Origin: Candidatus Chlorohelix allophototropha
Lineage (GTDB): Bacteria > Chloroflexota > Chloroflexia > Chloroheliales > Chloroheliaceae
Assembly (NCBI RefSeq): GCF_030389965.1
Contig: NZ_CP128400.1
Location: 434,001 to 498,000, forward strand
DNA: 64,000 nucleotides
Direction: 5' to 3'
In this document: positions 19,101 to 26,420 of the stretch, one piece after another
Position numbering within the stretch: position 1 is the stretch's first letter
How the letters are laid out: each line of letters starts with the position of its first letter
Made by a program: the position numbers and the translations under genes
The notes under the pieces: generated by a model
What the model saw: the letters and a program-made list of their open reading frames with translations, nothing else
Told to the model about the DNA's origin: nothing
Database searches by the model: none

Positions 19101-22100
19101 GTTCAATGGCAAGACGGAAAAAGCCAGCCGCTTCCAGTTGGCGATTTTCAGCCATTGCGCGTTCCCCCTCTTCATAACGAAGCGCCGCCTGTAAAGCTAG
19201 AGGCAACTGATTGCGTTCGTTCAGGGGTTCAAAATAGCGTTCCATTTGGTCGAAAGCGCGGGCTTTACGGGCAAGGCGAGCTGCCACCAGATAATAGCCC
19301 GGATTTTCGGGAGCTTTAACCGCTAACGCTGCCTCAGATCGCGCCTTTTCAATTTCGCCTGAACGCTCTGCCAAACACGCTGCCAGCAAATGCGCTTGTG
19401 CCATTTCCGGGGCAAGTTTCAATAAACGTTGTACCATCTCGGCGGATTGGTTACGATATTCAAGGCGATAAGCAAGCAGAGCAGCACGTGCTAGATAAAC
19501 AGAATTGTTTGGCGCGTACTTCAACGCCTTCTGGTACAAATTCAGCGTAGTTAATAACGTAGGTGTATCGAGCTTGCGACTCGCCAATTGCAATTCTGCC
19601 ATCTCGGCGTAAATTTCGGGCATGTCAGGCGCAAGGTCGCGGGCAGCATTCAACTCATTCTGGGCACGCTCAAAATCGCCACCGATGAGCCAACCCTTTG
19701 CCAGCGAGAGACGATATTCGGCATTATTCGGAACGTCCGCTGCCGCCACTCGCAAGAAGGGCAAAGCTTCGCGCAAATTCTGTTGTTCCAGCATACTCTT
19801 GCCAAGTTGGTGGTGAATAGCCGCGCGGCGTTGCGGTAAATCCGCGCTATTATTCTTCTCTTTCTCTGCCAACAAAGCGCGCAGCATCTTCTGTGCCTGC
19901 GTATGTTGCCCCTGTTCGCGCAAGGCAATTGCTTGCCGGAAAGGCAATTCAAAGACAAGCTCTTGCGGCTGAGAAAATAGGGTGAGCAGCGATAAGGGCG
20001 GGGCGACTTTATTCAATTGCGCTATCCCCTGCCCAAAGTAATCGGCGGCATCACGGTAGCGTTTCTGCTCTAATGCCAACAACCCTTTTTCATGCAAGAT
20101 TTCAGGCGTATTAGATTTTACATCTGCCAGCACTTCCTGAGCCTCTAGGTGCTGCCCTTCCTGACGCATACGGCGCGACAAGTGCAAAACTGCTACGTGT
20201 CCCACCGGAGCATGTTCGTCGGTTAAAGCTAAATTAATGCTTTTGCGATAACTTTCTGCTGCAAGTAGCATATAACCACCTGCTTCCGTCACAACCCCAG
20301 AAATCAGATGCAACAAAGGGTTAGCCGGTTCAAGTTCGGTAGCTCGGAATAGGGCAGAAGAAGCTTCGGCATAATTACCAAGATTGTATTCAGCCGCCGC
20401 CAGATAGATTAAGGTTTCTGGATTAAGCCGTCCCATCTCGGATTTAAGCTCGCTCAATCCTTTACTACAGGCTTCACGCGCTTCAGCGGCTTTGCCCAAT
20501 TTCAAGGCAGCTAGACCCAACAGGGTGAAATATTCCGGTTCAACATCTTCTTTATCTACGGCTGCCTGCAAATACTGAAAGGCTTCGTCATAGCGACCTT
20601 CCGCCAGCCATGCGCGACCCATCTCATAGAGATACCGCGAGGAAGTGCCGTTCAACTCGATTGCACGCTTGAAATGGTTGAGTGCGCTTGTGGTATCACC
20701 ACGTTCCAGTTGAAGCTTACCTAAATCACAATAGGCTTCTGCAAAATCGGGGGATTCGAGTATAAGTTCAGTGAGTTCTTGCTCAGCGCGATCATTTTTG
20801 CCGAGTTTCGCCAAGATTTGCGCCATGTTGTGACGGTAAACAGCGGCGCGTTGCGGGCGATTTCCCTTAAATCCGGCACGTTTGGCATAAACCAACGCTT
20901 CTTCATGATTGCCCTGATCGCGATAAAGCAGAGCAGTTTGGTGGTCAATTTCAGCCTGATATTCCTGAAGATTACGCCGCATTTCCTCTAGGCGATTGGT
21001 AGCCTGCTCGGTACAACCACCTTTGGATAACAACCGCACCGCGCCTAATTCGCCTTCAAGCGCAGGTACGCTACCCGGACGGGACAGTTTCATAAAGGTA
21101 TCCAGCGCTTCTTCGCGCTTGCCCAATTGTTCCTTAACACGAGCAAGATTCAGGTGCAAAGTATCATCGGCATGCCCGTCTTGGAGTAGTAATTCAAGGG
21201 CTTTTTCGGCAATACGCAAACGTTGGTGAGAAGGGTTAGCTTCGTTTATGGTTGCAAAAGAGCGCAATAATTCGGGCGCTTCGGTACTTTTACGGGTAAG
21301 ATACTCACCAAAACGCTCCAATAAATCGGGGTCGGATTGACCAGCGCCGAACGCCATATTGAGGCGTTCAGAATCCGGCTTATTTCCCAATATAGCATCG
21401 AACAGATTATGCCGTTCATCCGCTCTGGTAAGACTGTAGAGCAAGCGGGTCAACTTTGCAGCTTCGTTCTTGTCGAGTCCTGACAAAACTCTTTCAAGGG
21501 TAGCGGGCAAAGCTTCGTGGCTGGCAGCAAGGCTATACCATGCGCCCAACGCAATTTTAAGGGACGGTTCAAGCAAGCGAGTCCAACCGGCAACCGGATG
21601 CTTCTCGAAAATGCCGAGGTTCAGCATTCTATCCAGCCATTCCGGTTCTATCTCTTTGCTATGCCCATCGGCAAAGCCTAGCCAACGCAACAATCCGGTT
21701 GCCCATTCGCTTTTCCCATCGAAAATCGTGTTCAGGAGTGATTGGAGTAACGACCTTAAATTTGCGAAAGCCGGAATCGATTCAAGTGTGGAACGCAATA
21801 GCGCCGGATTGGTGAATAGCGACATCAGCCCGGATTGTTCAAGGATTTTCGCATCTGTGTCGCTCAGACGTGGAATCAACACTTTGCGGACTTGTTCGAG
21901 AGCTAACCCAATAACACCAAAAAAGTTCCATTGCTGTTCTTCACGGAACCAAGGATGGTATAGCGCAAAGCTAAGATAGCGGCAAGTAATAATTACTCGT
22001 GCATCTGGAGCTTCATCACGACACCAGCGGTTTAGCGCATACATAAAGGCAGGCGCAACAGCCGGTTCCAGGAGGTCGAGGCTATCAATCAGCAATAAGG

Positions 22101-22587
22101 GGGTAGTTTGCTTGAACAGGGTTGCGGGGGCAGCAGCAGAACCGGCACGCGCCAAAGCAACCTGTAATGAACTCTGGAAAACATCCTGTTGTTTTGTGCC
22201 TTTTTCCAACTCTAGATAAATTGGGAGTAGCGGGGCAGGATTGGGTGAGGTAGCCCTTGCAAGCTGTGCCTGTTTTACCCAGAAATCGCGAAGCATAGTA
22301 GATTTACCGCTACCGGGGCGACCCAGCAAAACCACGCGGCGATTATTTCGGGCAATTTCGTCCAGCGCCAAGCCGGGTTTAGCAACAACCGAAGCCAGCA
22401 AGCGATCAAACTGGGCAACGAAATCGCCGCTTTCTTCCGGGTTCAGGTTGAAGGCAAATAGTTCGTAGCTCGCGGCAGTCTGTTGGTTGCCACTAGCAAC
22501 TGTTCCTTCAACCGACCGGTAATAACTTTCCAGCCAACCGGTTATATCCATTTCGCTCTTTTGCTCTTTATTATCCGGAGATGCCAT
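16111..22587 (-). CDS. Giant NACHT/STAND-like NTPase with very long TPR array
   Basis: 2158 residues, cytoplasmic. The N-terminal 80 residues carry no recognised effector. A P-loop NTPase follows: Walker A G-R-P-G-S-G-K-S-T (about 89-97), Walker B P-L-L-L-I-D-S-L-D-L-L (about 163-173), and R-V-I-I-T-C-R (about 197-203), a sensor-1 strand like NACHT proteins. A helical winged-type region runs to about 390. From about 400 to the C-terminus there are dozens of TPR units (A-x-x-x-Y-x-x-A-L with D-P-x-N or E-P-x-N turns). This is the plan of STAND switches: ligand binding by the superstructure opens the NTPase, which then oligomerises and recruits an effector. The start ATG (22585-22587) has AGGTG at 7 nt and follows a small membrane gene by 10 nt. 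The downstream peptidase is the likely effector. Confidence 0.87.
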   Translation of the reverse strand: MASPDNKEQKSEMDITGWLESYYRSVEGTVASGNQQTAASYELFAFNLNPEESGDFVAQFDRLLASVVAKPGLALDEIARNNRRVVLLGRPGSGKSTMLRDFWVKQAQLARATSPNPAPLLPIYLELEKGTKQQDVFQSSLQVALARAGSAAAPATLFKQTTPLLLIDSLDLLEPAVAPAFMYALNRWCRDEAPDARVIITCRYLSFALYHPWFREEQQWNFFGVIGLALEQVRKVLIPRLSDTDAKILEQSGLMSLFTNPALLRSTLESIPAFANLRSLLQSLLNTIFDGKSEWATGLLRWLGFADGHSKEIEPEWLDRMLNLGIFEKHPVAGWTRLLEPSLKIALGAWYSLAASHEALPATLERVLSGLDKNEAAKLTRLLYSLTRADERHNLFDAILGNKPDSERLNMAFGAGQSDPDLLERFGEYLTRKSTEAPELLRSFATINEANPSHQRLRIAEKALELLLQDGHADDTLHLNLARVKEQLGKREEALDTFMKLSRPGSVPALEGELGAVRLLSKGGCTEQATNRLEEMRRNLQEYQAEIDHQTALLYRDQGNHEEALVYAKRAGFKGNRPQRAAVYRHNMAQILAKLGKNDRAEQELTELILESPDFAEAYCDLGKLQLERGDTTSALNHFKRAIELNGTSSRYLYEMGRAWLAEGRYDEAFQYLQAAVDKEDVEPEYFTLLGLAALKLGKAAEAREACSKGLSELKSEMGRLNPETLIYLAAAEYNLGNYAEASSALFRATELEPANPLLHLISGVVTEAGGYMLLAAESYRKSINLALTDEHAPVGHVAVLHLSRRMRQEGQHLEAQEVLADVKSNTPEILHEKGLLALEQKRYRDAADYFGQGIAQLNKVAPPLSLLTLFSQPQELVFELPFRQAIALREQGQHTQAQKMLRALLAEKEKNNSADLPQRRAAIHHQLGKSMLEQQNLREALPFLRVAAADVPNNAEYRLSLAKGWLIGGDFERAQNELNAARDLAPDMPEIYAEMAELQLASRKLDTPTLLTTLNLYQKALKYAPNNSVYLARAALLAYRLEYRNQSAEMVQRLLKLAPEMAQAHLLAACLAERSGEIEKARSEAALAVKAPENPGYYLVAARLARKARAFDQMERYFEPLNERNQLPLALQAALRYEEGERAMAENRQLEAAGFFRLAIELRQHAETEDAPRRLEDIYYDDEGNFEDESAALEAAYRMDYARALLELGKLEQAHTELDAIISLNPDSAKAHSSLGEVQELLNLSRDSLLSFKRAADLRPTPSNLYRLGQAYLKSEGESQRAIEHLERAASPEMANRSDYHAALGHAYRQAARFGEARAAYTRALQLDSRNPELHMAVADTFLGEGDRFAAVQPLQEAVLSAPDNPAYRFELAALFEELGWLQEASAEYKQATELSPTEAKAWLKSGEVLIRTGKIDAARNALEKAVALEDHNAAARHALGKLYLDSFGSTQKLSNILPPDLAGMFGTLPGVDTNESKNGTPAQESNAPDPASLQKAREHLSQAAALSPQTEEYLMGMAQAEFLTENYETAEIACQNVLRINPDNYEASLLLAESSLRLGRPNPAWNAAQQAIKLYKHREDAWLLAARAASMGEREERAIDCLHLYLKLNKGQIVGPLAYILMARSYLALNQAETALEQMEHAQARMKAMFSSPGYAFMALQARIMRQLERGSEALDYYRQALQLNPQDPALHNEMGEAYLEQQKLEDSVKAFRQALQIEPNSPIYHYNAGVAALRIATTPGQYSRRAEAYRQQAIDFLSKATQLDPEMANYWYDLAQSYSTITDYRQMKKALEQAISRSAAFESADAPQAKYMRFYAFTCLKLGENEEARETLQKLLEALPDDHQSVNDLGEIALLSGRYSEAYNFFRRAEHLANDHPRYLANMSRALLKMNRLHEARELVEDALKFGADDHYVLHQHGAVLLENGMADVALDKLQAAAEKEPSNPEFRYYLGRAYLELNLLPQAANEYMDAVQLAPNQHRWHAELGEIYLQERAYLHALESFRVAVNLDPLNIDYRYNMAIALGANGELQQAIQVAREVLDQKGERVGAEWHYLIGRLLCELGRYDDAQGYFEYANQLQPNNPHYKVDFARIKRLRGGPIEDVRTLLEEAVEAFPGDPHSLQEFAYLQEMEEDLEGALQTMERGLSDVLETVRAS

Positions 22588-22597
22588 GTTGTTACAC

Positions 22598-22903
22598 CTA
22601 ATTCGAAATCATCCAGTAACCCAGTATGCACAAACCAGAGCCAAGTAAACACAAAAATGCACCCACCCCTACCGCAGTTTGGATAAGCTTATTGAGCGTT
22701 TCCATTAGTTGGACTGATGTATCGGCAAGTGGCTTGACCAATTCTTCCATCGGTGATTTAATCGCCAGCTTGGGACTTTGTGAGGAAAGGGTACGAACAG
22801 CTTCCTGATATTCTTTTCTTAAGATTATGTAAAGTCCACAGAGGGATGCAATTACTCCCAATATGAAAATTAAGCAGCCCATTACTATCTTTACCGCTTG
22901 CAT
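22598..22903 (-). CDS. Small two-TM membrane protein, first gene of the NTPase set
   Basis: About 101 residues from the ATG at 22901-22903 (GGATGGGG upstream); longer starts at 22915 and 22966 are possible. There is one membrane helix at the N-terminus (V-M-G-C-L-I-F-I-L-G-V-I-A-S-L-C-G-L-Y-I-I-L) and one at the C-terminus (V-G-V-G-A-F-L-C-L-L-G-S-G-L-C-I-L-G-Y), with an amphipathic charged helix between. No family recognised. Ten nt upstream of the NTPase gene, so surely cotranscribed. It could be a membrane anchor or target for the NTPase complex, or a holin-like pore given the amidase next door. These are guesses. Confidence 0.7.
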   Translation of the reverse strand: MQAVKIVMGCLIFILGVIASLCGLYIILRKEYQEAVRTLSSQSPKLAIKSPMEELVKPLADTSVQLMETLNKLIQTAVGVGAFLCLLGSGLCILGYWMISN

Positions 22904-23041
22904 ATCAAACCCCATCCTGAATCGAACAGGCTCAATTGAAATATCACCATAGTAGGAATAAAACATGTGGCTAAGGAAAGTGCAAGATGCACTAAACCAA
23001 CCGATAAATCTACTAGGGTTAAAAGGAAATGGAAAGAGCCT

Positions 23042-23119
23042 GACCCGAAATTTGTTTAATAAAACAATGGAGACCCGTTAAAAAAAAGAGAGGACCCGAT
23101 ACTGCAAAAAGAGGACCCG
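23042..23119 (+). repeat. Direct repeats of GACCCG upstream of the NTPase operon (iteron-like)
   Basis: GACCCG occurs four times in the same orientation at 23042, 23072, 23093 and 23114, with spacings of 30, 21 and 21 bp, i.e. close to two or three helical turns. Extended forms are GGAGACCCG, GAGGACCCG and GAGGACCCG. Two more copies lie at 24344 and 24358 on the far side of the amidase gene. The remainder of 22967-23221 shows no gene. Likely binding sites for a repeated-site DNA-binding protein, possibly of the partition or replication module. Confidence 0.5.
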
Positions 23120-23221
23120 GTTTCGAAACGATAATACGAGACCGATAGCAGAAGCTTATTCGAGAGTATAATCCGACTCTATTACGCTTGTCAATATATA
23201 TTTCGTTCTATTTTACCTGAA

Positions 23222-24208
23222 TTAGCTCACCATTCGTGAGTTTACCCAGCCACCGCTATTGTCATCAGAAATTAGATACCAACGCGAGCTATTTTGATAG
23301 ACCGGACCAAGATCGGTGTAAGCTACAAAATTCAGCGTGGCACCACGCGAAAGAGTGCGCAACAATGTGCCGTCATAAGAGGAAATCGAGGGACGTAACC
23401 GCACATAGGTATTGTTATACAGTACTGAATGCGGACCACTCTTTTCATAGACCACACCTGTCACGCCTTCTATCCAGCGGCTATAATCAACCCCGGCAGG
23501 TGGGGTGGACGGTGGCGTAGTCACTGGAGGGGTATCGGTTGGAGTAACTGGTGGCGTAGTCACTGGAGGGGTATCGGTTGGAGTAACTGGTGGCGTAGTC
23601 ACTGGAGGGGTATCAGTTGGAGTGATTGGGGGCGTATCAACGGGTGGAGTAAACACAGGTATTGAGACCGGAGGTATCAAGCCAGCCAGATCGCTCATAA
23701 GCTTATTCCAAGGAAAGGTGTTACCGGGGCAAGCCGCTCGATTAATCTTGTCTATTTGGTAATGCCCAATAATATACTGACGATTGGGCTGTATATTGTA
23801 TTTGCTGCACAGGTAACGATGCAGCCAGAGCGAGGCATAATACTGAGCATCCGGCATGGCTTTACCACTGAAGCCCTCATGTTCAATCGAGATAGTAACA
23901 TTGTTATAGTTGATATTTTTCGTGGTGCAATCGGCAATCCAAGGAATTGAGGTGTCCGGGTTTCCGGGGATACCATTGCCCCATGCGGCATCATCTTCTT
24001 TCACCCATTGCCAGATGCGTCCGTCCAGCGCTACTCCGAAGTGACTACTGGCATCGCTGCGCCGATTTTTAAACCAACTATCGGTTGATTCCATCGTACC
24101 TTGCATAATATGGTCAACAATAGCCACAAGTTTATTGCCATCTCGACCACTCCAAAAGTTCGAACAACCTCTCCACTCAACTTTGTAATCAATCAAATAA
24201 GCGACCAT
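23222..24208 (-). CDS. N-acetylmuramoyl-L-alanine amidase (Amidase_2/PGRP fold) with Pro/Thr repeat linker and SH3-like end
   Basis: Zinc amidase that cuts the amide bond between MurNAc and L-Ala in peptidoglycan. Catalytic domain about 1-175: early zinc His in V-D-H-I-M-Q-G, SSHFGVALDGRIWQWV, then T-I-S-I-E-H-E-G and the final ligands in I-I-G-H-Y-Q-I-D and A-A-C-P-G. Residues about 185-240 are Pro/Thr/Asp repeats of 13 residues, then an SH3-like cell-wall-binding domain (G-V-V-Y-E-K-S-G-P-H-S-V-L-Y-N-N-T-Y-V-R-L-R). No signal peptide is seen, as in phage endolysins, so it would need a pore, lysis or another route to reach the wall. Excellent AGGAGG at 8 nt before ATG 24206-24208. Lies between the NTPase operon and parA. 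Confidence 0.9.
   Translation of the reverse strand: MVAYLIDYKVEWRGCSNFWSGRDGNKLVAIVDHIMQGTMESTDSWFKNRRSDASSHFGVALDGRIWQWVKEDDAAWGNGIPGNPDTSIPWIADCTTKNINYNNVTISIEHEGFSGKAMPDAQYYASLWLHRYLCSKYNIQPNRQYIIGHYQIDKINRAACPGNTFPWNKLMSDLAGLIPPVSIPVFTPPVDTPPITPTDTPPVTTPPVTPTDTPPVTTPPVTPTDTPPVTTPPSTPPAGVDYSRWIEGVTGVVYEKSGPHSVLYNNTYVRLRPSISSYDGTLLRTLSRGATLNFVAYTDLGPVYQNSSRWYLISDDNSGGWVNSRMVS
23523..23639 (-). repeat. 39-bp tandem repeats inside the amidase linker
   Basis: Three consecutive 39-bp units (23523-23561, 23562-23600, 23601-23639), the first two nearly identical and the third diverged, encode P-P-V-T-P-T-D-T-P-P-V-T-T. The near identity at DNA level implies recent duplication and likely length variation between strains. 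Confidence 0.85.
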
Positions 24209-24477
24209 TTATTTCTCCTCCTGAGAATATCACCAAAAGTTCTCTGCACTTCTTACCTTATTTTGGATTTCCTTCAGGGTAAATAATACAAGTGTGCAAA
24301 TAAAACACCTGACGGAATATAGGCAAGCCCTAATTTTAGAAATGACCCGGAGAAATAGACCCGAAAAATTCAGAGGTTCTGGTTATAGTAATCTCAAACC
24401 AATTTAACCATACTAATTATAATCTGTAAACCCTACATTATTAAAACTTATTTTCTAAGGGATATGTCATTCTATAG

Positions 24478-24499
24478 CTTGTACGTCCGGACGTACAAG
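24478..24499. promoter_or_regulatory. 22-bp perfect palindrome, candidate parS / ParB or ParA operator
   Basis: The core TTGTACGTCCGGACGTACAA is perfectly self-complementary and extends one base further each side, plus two outer pairs after one mismatch. The same core with one different centre base (TGTACGTC-TG-GACGTACA) occurs at 26199-26216 inside parB. Location directly before parA and recurrence inside parB are typical of parS sites, although the sequence is unlike the canonical chromosomal parS (TGTTTCACGTGAAACA). Confidence 0.65.
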
Positions 24500-24519
24500 T
24501 TACATCAGTAGATTTGATG

Positions 24520-24548
24520 TTCTCATGCATCCAAAAATGTGTTATGAT
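24520..24548 (+). promoter_or_regulatory. Possible parA promoter
   Basis: TTCTCA (24520-24525) and TATGAT (24543-24548) are spaced 17 bp, 54 bp before the parA ATG and about 20 bp after the palindrome. The box matches are moderate (4/6 and 5/6). Confidence 0.4.
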
Positions 24549-24601
24549 TAGGCGGCATTTTGAGCTAATTTTTTAAAATAAGTGTGTTTTCTGGAGATAA
24601 A

Positions 24602-25435
24602 ATGGGTCCTGCGCGTGTTATCGCGGTTGCTGCCCCTAAAGGCGGAACCGGCAAAACCACCACTACCTTGAATCTTGGTGCGGCTTTGGCTGAGATGGGT
24701 TACAAAGTATTGTTGGTGGATTGTGACCCACAAGGAAATCTAACACTCAGTGCCGGTGTGGAAGCCAGCAATATAAAGAATGGTCTTGACACTGCCATAA
24801 AGCACTATCTGGCAACATACAATTCTGAACTGGCTAATACCATAATAAAATCACCTGCCGGGCTAGACCTTGTACCGAGCAATATTCGATTGGCAGGTAT
24901 TGCAGACGAGCTTTTGATTAATTCACAGGGAGTTTTCATTCTTCAAAAATTACTGCGTCCGGTTCGTGGGAGCTACGATTTTATTATGATCGATACCCTC
25001 CCCTCTTTGGGAGTATTGGTCAAAAATGCCCTGGTTGCGGCGCAAGAAGTGATTATTCCACACGAGTCGGAACCTCTTTCCGCTGAAGCAGTAGCTATGA
25101 TGCTCAAACAAATCGATATTATACGCCGTTCCGAGCTTAATCCAGAACTAAAGGTAGCAGGTATTCTGCTGACCAAAACCACCCGCTCCAAATTACATCG
25201 CGAAATTATTGATTTCACCCGCGAGGAATTCGGCAAGCAGGTTCCGGTGTTTAAAACCATTATCGAGCGGTCGGTGCAGTTTGCGGAATCGCAAGCTTTG
25301 CGCCGCACTATTCTGAGTTACAAACCCCGTGATAAAGGGGCAGTTGCCTATCGTAACGTGGCGCGGGAATTGGTGTATGGTCCGGATGCGGTCGAGGAAG
25401 TAACACTTGACGATAGCGGACAAGGCGAGGTATAA
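24602..25435 (+). CDS. parA: ParA-type partition ATPase
   Basis: 277 residues from ATG 24602 (GGAG five nt upstream); an in-frame GTG at 24584 has no site. Deviant Walker A K-G-G-T-G-K-T-T near residue 12, V-D-C-D-P-Q-G switch I, and F-I-M-I-D-T-L-P-S-L-G-V-L Walker B mark a ParA/Soj partition ATPase that binds DNA non-specifically as an ATP dimer and moves ParB-parS complexes. There is no N-terminal DNA-binding extension, so it is the short class, whose genes are usually regulated by ParB rather than ParA. It lies 5 nt upstream of parB. Confidence 0.95.
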   Translation: MGPARVIAVAAPKGGTGKTTTTLNLGAALAEMGYKVLLVDCDPQGNLTLSAGVEASNIKNGLDTAIKHYLATYNSELANTIIKSPAGLDLVPSNIRLAGIADELLINSQGVFILQKLLRPVRGSYDFIMIDTLPSLGVLVKNALVAAQEVIIPHESEPLSAEAVAMMLKQIDIIRRSELNPELKVAGILLTKTTRSKLHREIIDFTREEFGKQVPVFKTIIERSVQFAESQALRRTILSYKPRDKGAVAYRNVARELVYGPDAVEEVTLDDSGQGEV

Positions 25436-25440
25436 GCCAG

Positions 25441-26409
25441 ATGGCAAGCAAGCCCAAAAGCTTTTTGCGAAACCGTGAAACTTCTCCCAGTTCCGCTTCG
25501 GACGAAGATTTCGAACTGGTAGTGGGCGTTATCAGTCCCGGTATCGCCAGCAAACCCGTATTCAGCCAGAATGTTCCGGTAGAGCGCATCGAAGCCAGTC
25601 CATTTCAGGCACGTCGCAACTTCGATGGAATTGATGAACTGGCAGAAACCATAAAAGCGCAAGGTTTTACCACTCGCCTCAGAGTACGCCCACATCCATT
25701 AAAAGAAGGCTATTTCCAGCTTACCTACGGTGAACGAAGGCTTCGAGCAGCGCGGTTGGCTAATCTAAAAGAAGTGCCCTGTGACGTAGCCAATTATAGC
25801 GACCCGGAAATGATGGAAATCGGGTTAGCAGAAAATATCCAACGACAGGATTTGAATCCGATGGAAGAGGCGCGTGCCTTTCGTTCGTTTATGAGCTTTG
25901 GTAGTCTCACTATTCGCGAACTTGCAAACCGGATCGGCAAGAACAAAGATTATGTAGCCGGACGATTGCGTTTATTGGAAGCACCTGAAGATGTACAAAA
26001 ACTGGTAGAGCAAAAACCCGATGCTGTGACCGCTGCCCGACGCATTGCGCAATTGAACGACCCTGAAGAAAGGCGTTTGTTGATTGAAGCGCTACTGATG
26101 GGTAAGCTCAGTAAAGAAGAAATTCGCACCATCGTTCAAGCAGTACGTACCGGATTTGATGAAGACAGTGTGACCACTGATGACACACATGAAAAGCCTG
26201 TACGTCTGGACGTACAACACCCTCCCAAACCAAGCGAGCGAGAACTAAACAGCCGTAAGATAGGGCGCGATCTTAACCTGATACTGGCAACCTTAGCTCG
26301 CTGGCAAATTGCGATGCCGCGCTTAAGCGATTTTGAACGCAGGCGAATTGTGGATGCCGCCAAAGATATTATGTTCACCGTGAAACAAATTCAGGATAGC
26401 GGTGAGTAG
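25441..26409 (+). CDS. parB: ParB-type partition protein (CTPase, DNA-binding)
   Basis: 322 residues. N-terminal ParB/Srx domain with V-E-R-I-E-A-S-P-F-Q-A-R-R-N-F and the CTP-binding/arginine patch G-E-R-R-L-R-A-A, then E-N-I-Q-R-Q-D-L-N-P-M-E-E-A, and the central helix-turn-helix (T-I-R-E-L-A-N-R-I-G-K-N-K-D-Y-V-A-G-R-L-R-L-L). The C-terminal part dimerises. The gene contains the second copy of the palindrome at 26199-26216, encoding R-L-D-V-Q. It forms the segregation module with parA; the cognate site is proposed to be the TGTACGTCNNGACGTACA palindrome. Confidence 0.93.
   Translation: MASKPKSFLRNRETSPSSASDEDFELVVGVISPGIASKPVFSQNVPVERIEASPFQARRNFDGIDELAETIKAQGFTTRLRVRPHPLKEGYFQLTYGERRLRAARLANLKEVPCDVANYSDPEMMEIGLAENIQRQDLNPMEEARAFRSFMSFGSLTIRELANRIGKNKDYVAGRLRLLEAPEDVQKLVEQKPDAVTAARRIAQLNDPEERRLLIEALLMGKLSKEEIRTIVQAVRTGFDEDSVTTDDTHEKPVRLDVQHPPKPSERELNSRKIGRDLNLILATLARWQIAMPRLSDFERRRIVDAAKDIMFTVKQIQDSGE
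26199..26216. promoter_or_regulatory. Second copy of the parS-like palindrome, inside parB
   Basis: TGTACGTC-TG-GACGTACA, 8-bp arms identical to the palindrome at 24478-24499 and differing only in the centre. Keeping 16 identical arm bases within a coding sequence suggests selection for the DNA site. Confidence 0.6.
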
Positions 26410-26420
26410 GATTTCCCCTT

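Larger units (their letters stand above)
24209..24601. other. Intergenic region between amidase and parA
   Basis: 393 bp without a gene. It contains two GACCCG repeats (24344-24349 and 24358-24363), a perfect palindrome (24478-24499) proposed as a partition site, and a candidate parA promoter (24520-24548). The remainder is AT-rich. It resembles the control region of a replicon partition locus. Confidence 0.6.

Noticed and set aside
23505-23762. Rightward reading frame of Gly/Val repeats
   Set aside because: It is the reverse of the amidase linker repeats and has no ribosome site; repeats leave all frames open.
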